64,000 nt of DNA. Origin: Symsagittifera roscoffensis. Taxonomy: Eukaryota; Xenacoelomorpha; Acoela; Convolutidae. Where the stretch lies: assembly GCF_963678635.1 (NCBI RefSeq), contig NC_087065.1:12173579-12237578 (forward strand). Direction: 5' to 3'. Of this stretch, positions 19,056 through 27,158 are shown piece after piece (positions within the stretch are counted from its first letter, which is position 1; every line of letters starts with the position of its first letter). The translations under genes and the position numbers were made by a program. The notes beneath the pieces are model-generated. The model was not told where the DNA came from and made no database searches. It saw nothing but the letters and a program-made list of their open reading frames with translations.

Positions 19056-22000
19056 GTGCTGGGCATGCCTACAGAAAAGGGCATGTATGTTCTCGACACA
19101 GACGCATCGGTGGTGGCCATCTCAGGAATCTTGCATCAAGAGCAAGAATGGAACGGAAGAACGGTTCTCCGTCCCATTGCATACGGCAGCAAGGTCTTGA
19201 GTGACACAGAGATGAAATATGGCGCACCGAAAGCAGAAATGTTTGCAGTAGTCACCTTCGTGGAAAAGTACCGTGCATACTTGGGGAGCGCTCCCTTCAA
19301 GTTACGCGTGGACAACAGAGCGTTATCCTGGTTGAAGACCTACTCGATGGATCAGAGTTATATTGGTAGATGGATAGTAAGATTGGATGGCTACCATATG
19401 ATAATCGAACATAGGATGCGTGATAAACACCAGAATGCTGACAGCCTCAGCAAGAAAACTGAGTTCTATGAAAGATTGGAGCAGAAGCAGGCCAATCAGG
19501 CGGAAATAAAGGAGGGATTCTCGTTTTTGGACAAAGAAACTTATGAAGCGCTTCCCTTAACGAGATGGTTGGATAAATCAGGACATCCAATTCCAGGGCA
19601 CCCTGAGTTATCTGTAGAGAAAGCAGCCGAGATAAAGATCCTGTCCAAGGAGGATCCGGTCCCCTTGGATTTGTTGCTGCGCTCGAACCTGGTCCAGCAA
19701 GAACTCTCTCGCATGAATATAAACAGCCTCTCATTATTGGATAAAACGGTGCAAGTCACACCACAAGTGATGCGGATGCTGGGTGGATTGTTAGAAAGAG
19801 AAGTGACCAGAGATGACCCCGAGTGGACAGCAGCAGTGGCATCGCTAACAGTCAGTGAGAAGATGAAGATCATGCCGTCCAGACGACAGCACGAAGAGAA
19901 CGAAAGGGATTGTAGGACAATAGTTCAGCAACTAGTATCCTCAATACCCCAGGAGATTTTAACAAGTACTTCTTACGGACAGAAAGAACAGGGGAGCAGC
20001 AAGCGAAAGAAAACCGTCACCTTTGTAGACCGGGATAAAGAGGGTGAAGTTGTAGAACAAAATCTGCCGCAAGACTATTTGTCCGGGGAGAAGGATGATG
20101 AGAAGAACCAGCGATCACAAGATCAACACCCGGGACAAGGAAAGTTGTCCGGGGAGTCTGAGATAAACGAGGAAATTCCTGATGAGAAACAGGACCCAGA
20201 GAACAAGGTTTTGTCCGGGGAGTTCAGGTGGATGCGAAGAAAGCACAGACATGATCTGGAGGAGCGTGCAGTCTCCAGCACAACCTCTTCGACGGATGAT
20301 GCTTCCCGAAACTCAGGAATGGACACCTATTCAGACAGTAACTCGAGTTCGGGATCCGAACTGTCAGAACTGGCGATACACACGCTACTAGTGGAAACTC
20401 GGGCGAGAGACCTGGACAGAGAGGTGTACCAGGATCCTGACAGTGATCGCTACCTAATACCAAGCGAAAGAGTCTTTGACAACGCAGCGGATGACTTAGA
20501 AACGATAGCGGTATCGAAACGTTCGATAAGCCTGTTGCCGCAGAAAGAGGTAGTCAGGACTGATCTTCAGCCGTTTCAGCAAGAAACACAACCGTTGGCG
20601 AAGATTTGGTGCATTAAGATGGAAGAAGACACACATCAGCCCAACGAGCTGAATAGTCAGATGAGAGTCATGAAGACGTACTTGAAGGCGAGATACAGAC
20701 TCTCGGACCTTCTAAGGGCGCAGAGAAATGATCGCATGACAAGCAACCTAAAAAGGTGGATAGAAAACGGTGCACCTGACAAAGGTGACCTAGAAGAAGA
20801 TAGCTATAGGATCCTGAGACAATACTTCATGCAGAAGGAGGGGAGATTATATCTGAACAAGGACGGGATCGTGGCTTGCAGGAGAAGAGAAGAAGACAAG
20901 GTCTTATACAAATATAACGCGATAGTGTTGCCGCAACTCTATCAGACAGAACTATTATTCAGGTCGCATGATCAGATGGGCCATCAAGGGATCGACAAAG
21001 TGTATCAGAGGATCCTGAAGCGCTTTGAGTGGCCTGGAATGAAAAAGGCATGTGAGAAATGGGTAACAGCGTGCCTGTCATGCCAACAGGTCAAGGATCC
21101 AAGGAAATTACGATTTCCTTTACAATCGATTGAGTCGTCTGAATTCAACGAGGTGGTGCAGATAGATCACCAGAAGATATGCATGACAGACAGCGGTTAT
21201 AACCAAGTCTTGGTCATGATAGATCACTTCACGAAGTATGCAGAGGCCGTGCCCTGCATAACTGCCTCGGCGGAAGAGACATGCGACCACCTGATCAACA
21301 CGTGGATAGCAAGACATGGTTGTCCAATGACGTTTCAATCGGATAATGGAACAGCTTTCGTAGGAGAGCTTACGAAAGAGCTCATGAGACGCTCACAGGT
21401 CGCTCAGGCTCACTCCACGACATACCACCTTCAAACGAATGGCTTAGTGGAAAGACAGAATAGGACGTTAGTGTCGATGCTGAGGGTATATTGTTCCAGG
21501 TACATGACCGATTGGGACAGATACCTTCCACAGGTGATGGGAGCTTATAATAGCACGCAACACTCCACCACTGGAGTCAGTCCACACATGATGCTGACGG
21601 GGCACGAGAAGTCTTTACCCTTGACATTCTTCTACCCAGAGTATGAAGGGAAGAAAACATCTCCACAGGTTTACGTAAAGGATGTGATCAGACGTCAACA
21701 GGAGTTGAACGATCTGTGCAGACGAAATACTCAGCAAGCACAGGCAAGGCAGAGGAAAAGATTCGACAAGAAAGCAGCTGGTGCAAAGGCCTACTCGGTG
21801 GGAGACTACGTATGGGTATTTCAGAACGTTATACCACCGAAAGGAACAAAGAAGCTTCTAAAAAAGTGGAGGGGACCCTTAATGATTACGGAGGTGCACC
21901 AGGAGGGACGTTTTTATAGACTGAGTACTGGCCGAGCCGCCCACTACGAGAACATCAAGCCACACAATCCATCGACAGAAGACTGGTGTATACCTGCAGA

Positions 22001-23321
22001 CATGGAAGAAGGGGATTATCTAATGATGGACCCTGCTTGTGAGGTCAATGAAAAAGGCACCAGGGAGAAGAACGATGGAAACGAAGTCGTAGAGGAAGGC
22101 ACGGATACACCATTGGACCTGGATCCAAACGAACAGATCGAAGCGGACGATGAAACCTTGCCCTGCGCAGAGGAAGATTGGCAGGATTCCGAACAGACAG
22201 AGGTTCCCAAGAACATGGAACCAGATCTTCCGTTCACGATGCAGACTCGTCAGAAAGACGGGACGAGACCAAGAAAGAAATACAATCCTTACGGTGACGA
22301 CTTTGTAGTGGATAGGATAGATCTAAAGAAAATAGTGGAGGAAGTAGTGGGTTTAGAGGAAATAACCGTGTCACAAGACATTGACATAGTCGATGATCAC
22401 AACGATGAGTGGGTTGACGACTGGTCGAAACCCGAGGTGGAGTTCGACGATGAGCAACAGCAGTCAAATGAACAAGACCTGACGAACCTGCGTGTCTTAG
22501 AGTGGCTGAACGAAATGACATCAGACCATAAAAAGACCAGCGTTACGATTCAAGACGTAGATCGTGAAAGCGCGAAATACATTAAGACCGAGCGAGATGA
22601 TCCTTCCTGGGCTGCCCAGGAAGGACAACTTCTCATTCCAGCTTCTAACCTTGACTTGATATCCGGTATGCGATCGACGGGGACGCCGATGGATATTTTT
22701 GTCCGGGGAGTGGGGGTAGGACTTACCCACACTGAAAACCTGATAATAAAAAAATTGAGAATAGCAAGAGAAACAGGAGAGTTAGAAGCAGAAACAGGCG
22801 AAGAACCTAAGAAACCTGACATAGGCAGGGTAGTTGAGTCATATTTTAACTTACCAAATGAATATTCAAGTAACATAATACTAACAGACAGTGATTTCAT
22901 ACTCACAAACAGAACATGTGCGATAGCAATCACCGCAGACATGAGTTTTAGGACAGCGTTAGCGGCAGATTTTAAGAGAGAATACAAAAACGTGGAATTC
23001 CTTTGGAAGCAAAGACCAGGGATAGGGGGCGTAGCAGCCTTACCTCCGGCGGTGTCGCAGATACCGGGAAAGTACTTATGCTTCTTGGTAACGAGGGCGA
23101 CAGAGAAGCAGCACGTGGACCCAGAAAACCTAGTCTTGTCTTTGACGAGGCTGAGGGACTTCCTTGTGGAAATGGACGTGAAGGAGCTCTCGCTTCCAGT
23201 GTACGATCCAAACAGAGGAAGACTGCATCCTCGGGAATTGTACGCGCTTGTACACGTGATATTCGCTGATACAAACATACAAGTATATCTACATAAGAAA
23301 TATTACTTAAGTATAGGCTGA
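19056..23321 (+). CDS. pol: Pol part 2: RNase H, large insert, integrase and C-terminal macro-like domain
   Basis: A 1421-aa ORF, open upstream to the frame break near 18984, so 19056 is not a true start. RNase H occupies residues about 1-130 (VLDTDAS, KAEMFAV, VDNRALSWL). A roughly 480-aa acidic, charged insert follows, with three 22-residue LSGE repeats near 342-390. Integrase comes next. Its zinc-binding residues are His638, His643, Cys673 and Cys676. Its catalytic D,D35E triad is Asp704, Asp763 and Glu799, and a GPY/F-like WRGPLMI segment follows. Another acidic linker leads to a domain at about 1265-1421 resembling Poa1p/TARG1-type macro domains: CAIAITADMSFRTALAADFK, then YLCFLVTRATEK, ENLVLSLTRLRDF, and a final strand-helix pattern. 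The glycine-rich ADP-ribose loop is degenerate. The integrase is intact; the macro function is inferred. Confidence 0.88.
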   Translation: MLGMPTEKGMYVLDTDASVVAISGILHQEQEWNGRTVLRPIAYGSKVLSDTEMKYGAPKAEMFAVVTFVEKYRAYLGSAPFKLRVDNRALSWLKTYSMDQSYIGRWIVRLDGYHMIIEHRMRDKHQNADSLSKKTEFYERLEQKQANQAEIKEGFSFLDKETYEALPLTRWLDKSGHPIPGHPELSVEKAAEIKILSKEDPVPLDLLLRSNLVQQELSRMNINSLSLLDKTVQVTPQVMRMLGGLLEREVTRDDPEWTAAVASLTVSEKMKIMPSRRQHEENERDCRTIVQQLVSSIPQEILTSTSYGQKEQGSSKRKKTVTFVDRDKEGEVVEQNLPQDYLSGEKDDEKNQRSQDQHPGQGKLSGESEINEEIPDEKQDPENKVLSGEFRWMRRKHRHDLEERAVSSTTSSTDDASRNSGMDTYSDSNSSSGSELSELAIHTLLVETRARDLDREVYQDPDSDRYLIPSERVFDNAADDLETIAVSKRSISLLPQKEVVRTDLQPFQQETQPLAKIWCIKMEEDTHQPNELNSQMRVMKTYLKARYRLSDLLRAQRNDRMTSNLKRWIENGAPDKGDLEEDSYRILRQYFMQKEGRLYLNKDGIVACRRREEDKVLYKYNAIVLPQLYQTELLFRSHDQMGHQGIDKVYQRILKRFEWPGMKKACEKWVTACLSCQQVKDPRKLRFPLQSIESSEFNEVVQIDHQKICMTDSGYNQVLVMIDHFTKYAEAVPCITASAEETCDHLINTWIARHGCPMTFQSDNGTAFVGELTKELMRRSQVAQAHSTTYHLQTNGLVERQNRTLVSMLRVYCSRYMTDWDRYLPQVMGAYNSTQHSTTGVSPHMMLTGHEKSLPLTFFYPEYEGKKTSPQVYVKDVIRRQQELNDLCRRNTQQAQARQRKRFDKKAAGAKAYSVGDYVWVFQNVIPPKGTKKLLKKWRGPLMITEVHQEGRFYRLSTGRAAHYENIKPHNPSTEDWCIPADMEEGDYLMMDPACEVNEKGTREKNDGNEVVEEGTDTPLDLDPNEQIEADDETLPCAEEDWQDSEQTEVPKNMEPDLPFTMQTRQKDGTRPRKKYNPYGDDFVVDRIDLKKIVEEVVGLEEITVSQDIDIVDDHNDEWVDDWSKPEVEFDDEQQQSNEQDLTNLRVLEWLNEMTSDHKKTSVTIQDVDRESAKYIKTERDDPSWAAQEGQLLIPASNLDLISGMRSTGTPMDIFVRGVGVGLTHTENLIIKKLRIARETGELEAETGEEPKKPDIGRVVESYFNLPNEYSSNIILTDSDFILTNRTCAIAITADMSFRTALAADFKREYKNVEFLWKQRPGIGGVAALPPAVSQIPGKYLCFLVTRATEKQHVDPENLVLSLTRLRDFLVEMDVKELSLPVYDPNRGRLHPRELYALVHVIFADTNIQVYLHKKYYLSIG

Positions 23322-23712
23322 GTGAAGTGCGAAAGAGTGTTAGGCCAAAGATTAAGTTGTGTGTAACATGTGATATGTGTGTTATGTTATGTTATGTGTT
23401 AGGTTATTAAGATCATGGGTAAGTAGGGGTTAGTGACCATGAACAACTGATTGACGATCTTGGGAATAGATCCAAAGTTTGGACTGTCCAATCTTAGGTC
23501 GAATTCCAAAATTTTAGAAACCAATTGATTTTAATAAATTTTAGGATAAATATCTTTTTATCTGAACTGTCTTTAAGCAAATTTTAACGATATATGTTAA
23601 GGTAAAACTGACAAGTGTGACATTCGTGATTTCTTTTCTAGATCCTGATTGATCATTTAAATTACTCACTTGAGTCAAGGAATCGAATCAAATCAAACTT
23701 GAAAAGAATAAA
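23322..23712 (+). promoter_or_regulatory. Intergenic segment before the accessory ORFs, with a candidate splice acceptor
   Basis: This is 390 bp between pol and ORF A. A TTTCTTTTCTAG tract ending at 23640-23641 is a good 3' splice site 72 nt before the ORF A ATG, and would let a subgenomic RNA express the accessory block, as env mRNAs do. Just upstream, TGTGACATTCG at 23616-23626 repeats the first 11 nt of the LTR exactly. A short TGTTATG repeat lies near 23382-23400. The donor site was not identified. Confidence 0.45.
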
Positions 23713-25830
23713 ATGGACAACTTCAACCTGGATGAATTGATGGACCTGGCAGAGGCATATGTAGAACCGATGGTAGATGCGATCTATCGTCGGCTGATCG
23801 GACGAGACTTCGCTCTGGAGGACCCAGAGGTGGTCATGTTGCAGACCGCCCTGATCAACATCTTGGGGCACGACAACCGTGGGGACCGCCCCACGGAAGT
23901 CCTGTTGATGGCAGCATATGGAGAAAGAGGAGTACTAGAGCGCCCGAACATGAGAGTGATGAGGTGGAGAAACGGGGCTCTCTCAGGGAGTGACTTGGCG
24001 AATGAGCCTGGATTGGGAAGTTCTAGGACTTACCAACCAGGTGAGATGCCAATGCCCTCTAAGCCTAAACCTGGGCTGACGAGAATGCATCGGGAGATGA
24101 ACAGCGAGGCGACCTCGTCTGGTTCACCACTGAGAGCAGCTGTGCCACCAAAAAGGGCGAAAGTAACGCAGAAGGTTCAGACGAACCAAACCATACAAGA
24201 CCTGGACGAGATGAACGATCAGCTGAGAAGTACGAAAAAGGAGTTAGACGATATGACGAAGACCATGCTGGCGATGGAGGAAGACCGGGACATGTGGAGA
24301 AAGTTGTTTGAAGACTGCAACAAAAAGCAGGGTCAAGAGATCGAACGCTTAAGGCAGGAATACAAAGAGCGATCGGAACAGGTGGCGTTGACAACGGCCA
24401 TTGAGAAAGTGATACCTGCAAGGGATATTCCTCGTGGGCAGTCCCCGATGGAGCTCTTGACACCTCGAGAAATGAGTCAAACAACGGAGACACGGCTTCC
24501 AGCAGAGACGAACCGAGTAACAATCCCGGATCCTAGTGACACCTTGGGTGATCCCGTCGTAGAACAGACAGTGAGAAAACTGATAGAGACAGCTGGACGA
24601 TTGGTCGCTAACAAGAATGCACCAGGTTCCGGGGTGACTGCACCCTATGGAACGATTGACGATACGGGCAGAGTACAACTCTGCCAGACCGTGATCAGAC
24701 AAGGGATAAGTAACGTGACACCACTCATGGGGAGCTCGAGAATCCCAGAAAGGAAAGTACGAAAGATGCCAGCGAAGAAAGTGTCTCGTGTAATAGACGT
24801 GCAGAAGAATAATCAATTGAAGTATAATTTCACGGGAGTTCCGGAGACAGATCCGAGGGCCTGCTTCAATCGAGCTACCTGGAGCCCGGCTGTGAACCTG
24901 CAGCAACCACCACTCGGGACATCCCACCTGATATTGGGAGACAGTTTAGTCAGAGTGCTGTCGAATTTGAGGACCTCGTGGGTCACCACGGTGATGGCCT
25001 TTGGAGGCGCGACAATAGCCCAATTATATCGGATGGTGGAACTGATGAATCCAGGGAAGATTCCCAATGTGATGACCTTAGTTGGGACGAATGATATCTC
25101 CAGAGGATCAGACGAGCAGGAAGCACTGTGGGAGTCAATGATGGTGTGTTTGTTTACTACTCTATGGCAGAAGTTCAGTTGCGCGGTACTGACCGTTTGC
25201 ACGGTGCCAATGAATACGAGAAGCCTGACAGCATCAGGGAGAAGGCACAACGAGGGAGTCATGAGATGGAACAACATCTTAAGGAACCTAGCAAATCGAA
25301 ATGCCGGAAGGATGATCCTCATGGACATTGAGCATGAGTTGAGAGCCATGGATCAGGCCAGACTGACCACGGATGGCATCCACTTCGACAGTATCGAAGG
25401 ACAAGCTTGGTTGAATCGAGTCTTCCAAGAACGATTGCAGGAGCTGGAAGCAGAACTCTTTGACACAGGAGTGCTGAAGGAAGGGGGAACGGTGAGTGAT
25501 GCGGTAACTACCACTTTTGTGCCTCCTAGCCTGGAAACACGCCTGGGTACGGTCCCAGCCGTCACGAATTACCGGCAACAAAGTTCCAGCGAACCAGGTC
25601 GAAGAACAGACGTGCAGGATCGGTTGGGAGAAGCACCGATGAGGAGAACAATTCATCCTAGGAGAAGGATAGGACCTGTCAACCAACCAATCGAAGAAGT
25701 AGCAGGCACATCTAGGTCGGACACTAGATCGGAGACGACGAGTATCAGTCGAGAGGAAAGACCGAGCAGAGGCTCATTGTTGTGTCGAGGTCCATACCGT
25801 CTCCTTGGCATATATACAAAGACGAACTAA
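23713..25830 (+). CDS. ORF A: SGNH/GDSL-type hydrolase with coiled coil
   Basis: A 705-aa ORF with a good ATG context (AAAATGG). Residues about 155-220 are a strongly predicted coiled coil. Residues about 405-570 carry all four SGNH-hydrolase blocks in order: LILGDSLVR (nucleophile Ser411), FGGAT (oxyanion Gly432), LVGTNDIS (Asn460) and TTDGIHFDS (Asp554 and His557). The complete catalytic set predicts an active esterase, lipase or acetyl-hydrolase; the substrate is unknown. An SGNH esterase is known in ORF1 of CR1 non-LTR retrotransposons, but it is unusual after pol in an LTR element. The C-terminal third is basic, Pro/Arg/Ser-rich and looks disordered. There is no signal peptide or membrane segment, so a cytosolic or particle-associated role is likelier than an envelope. 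The TAA stop shares its last base with the ATG of ORF B (TAATG). Confidence 0.87.
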   Translation: MDNFNLDELMDLAEAYVEPMVDAIYRRLIGRDFALEDPEVVMLQTALINILGHDNRGDRPTEVLLMAAYGERGVLERPNMRVMRWRNGALSGSDLANEPGLGSSRTYQPGEMPMPSKPKPGLTRMHREMNSEATSSGSPLRAAVPPKRAKVTQKVQTNQTIQDLDEMNDQLRSTKKELDDMTKTMLAMEEDRDMWRKLFEDCNKKQGQEIERLRQEYKERSEQVALTTAIEKVIPARDIPRGQSPMELLTPREMSQTTETRLPAETNRVTIPDPSDTLGDPVVEQTVRKLIETAGRLVANKNAPGSGVTAPYGTIDDTGRVQLCQTVIRQGISNVTPLMGSSRIPERKVRKMPAKKVSRVIDVQKNNQLKYNFTGVPETDPRACFNRATWSPAVNLQQPPLGTSHLILGDSLVRVLSNLRTSWVTTVMAFGGATIAQLYRMVELMNPGKIPNVMTLVGTNDISRGSDEQEALWESMMVCLFTTLWQKFSCAVLTVCTVPMNTRSLTASGRRHNEGVMRWNNILRNLANRNAGRMILMDIEHELRAMDQARLTTDGIHFDSIEGQAWLNRVFQERLQELEAELFDTGVLKEGGTVSDAVTTTFVPPSLETRLGTVPAVTNYRQQSSSEPGRRTDVQDRLGEAPMRRTIHPRRRIGPVNQPIEEVAGTSRSDTRSETTSISREERPSRGSLLCRGPYRLLGIYTKTN

Positions 25831-27134
25831 TGAAGCTGGATCTCCAGAGAGTAAGCTTCATCGAAGATGCAAGGAGGATGTTGAATGGAGCGATGCTATC
25901 CGTCAGCAAATTGTACTCGATAACCGGCGTAGACTGGTTGATAGCCGCTAGAATAAATTTCAGCTCCACGACGGCCTTGAGATTTGCCGATTTGGAGGGA
26001 CTGCCCTCCAACAACACAATGGGACCTGTGAATGCAAGACCGTTGCAAGATGTGAGATTGAACCATGATGAGAGGAATCGTGAAGAAAGACCAGGAAGAT
26101 TCCTGATGGCGAGAGCGCCGATTGAAGACACGAGAAGAAAGAATTCACTGGAGACGAGAGCTCATCTGGAGGCGATGGTTCTGAGAACCAAGCCGGAAGC
26201 CAACCAGTGGCTACACCTGAATCCTAGAGTAGCGGCATTGGGTGCAGATGCTTTTCAGCAAGGCCCCGTAATGATCACGAAGATACATGCCTACTTGTTG
26301 AAGGAGGTGAACCTGGCGGAAAATGCTGGAGAAAAGACTGCTGAGTTTGTGAACAGAATGTGTCAGATTACTCTGGAAACCTTCTGGACCCAGGAAGTAA
26401 AGGGACAGGAGGGATTTGAAAGGACAGACAGCATGCTAGAAGGGTTGGGAGCCGGATGGACCGCGTCCTTCTTGGCAAAAGTTTACCCAAAAGTCTCGCA
26501 CTATTTGATAAAAGAATTCCTCCAAGCAGTAGTGAGAGTATCGATAGTGGAATTAATAAACTTGTTCGTGACATTCGGAGCGGGGAGTTTCGTGAAAGGA
26601 CCGGTGATACTGCTCACGGATGGACTACAGAACCTGCGACTAGACGGACTTCTGACATTGATCGCAATAACCCACGGAAACTTGGGAGGACTAATGAAAC
26701 TGGCACGTTGTCCAGAGCAGATGAAAGAGAGAGTGAGGAATCTGGATATGAAGAAATCCACGGACTCGTGGAACAAAATAAGAGACCTGAGACACACTCT
26801 TATCCAATATCTCTTGCAGCAAAATCGCTTTGGAACCGGAGAAGACGAGACAATTGAAAGAAAGGAAGATGTTAGACGACATGTTGGAGGCATGCCGCTA
26901 TTAACAGATTTAAGCTTAGCTATGAGAACCGATCCCTTGGCGCTGATCAGAGGAGTCACGGAGTTCGTGACAGTGATCTATGGACCAGCAGTCACGTTTG
27001 CGTTCCCTGACGTTAAAGTGGAAGCATATAGGAGGTCGGTGCTGCACCTGAACCTCATATCGGCAGTGGACGGTAGTACACTGAACTGGTGTGAGCAGAA
27101 CACCTTGCGGGAACTCATGAGTGAAGATCTGTAG
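25830..27134 (+). CDS. ORF B: unknown protein of the giant element
   Basis: The first in-frame ATG is at 25830-25832, in a TAATG overlap with the ORF A stop, giving 434 aa. The frame is open further upstream to at least 25782 but lacks an earlier AUG there. I do not recognise a family. The middle (about residues 120-330) is a well-packed alpha-helical sequence with hydrophobic segments such as SIVELINLFVTFGAGSFV and LDGLLTLIAITHG. These are amphipathic and not clearly membrane-spanning. A Lys/Arg/Glu-rich stretch follows. No Cys/His metal cluster or catalytic signature was seen. The overlap suggests translation by termination-reinitiation after ORF A. Confidence 0.75.
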   Translation: MKLDLQRVSFIEDARRMLNGAMLSVSKLYSITGVDWLIAARINFSSTTALRFADLEGLPSNNTMGPVNARPLQDVRLNHDERNREERPGRFLMARAPIEDTRRKNSLETRAHLEAMVLRTKPEANQWLHLNPRVAALGADAFQQGPVMITKIHAYLLKEVNLAENAGEKTAEFVNRMCQITLETFWTQEVKGQEGFERTDSMLEGLGAGWTASFLAKVYPKVSHYLIKEFLQAVVRVSIVELINLFVTFGAGSFVKGPVILLTDGLQNLRLDGLLTLIAITHGNLGGLMKLARCPEQMKERVRNLDMKKSTDSWNKIRDLRHTLIQYLLQQNRFGTGEDETIERKEDVRRHVGGMPLLTDLSLAMRTDPLALIRGVTEFVTVIYGPAVTFAFPDVKVEAYRRSVLHLNLISAVDGSTLNWCEQNTLRELMSEDL

Positions 27135-27158
27135 TTTGCGAAGATATCAGAGCCAGAA

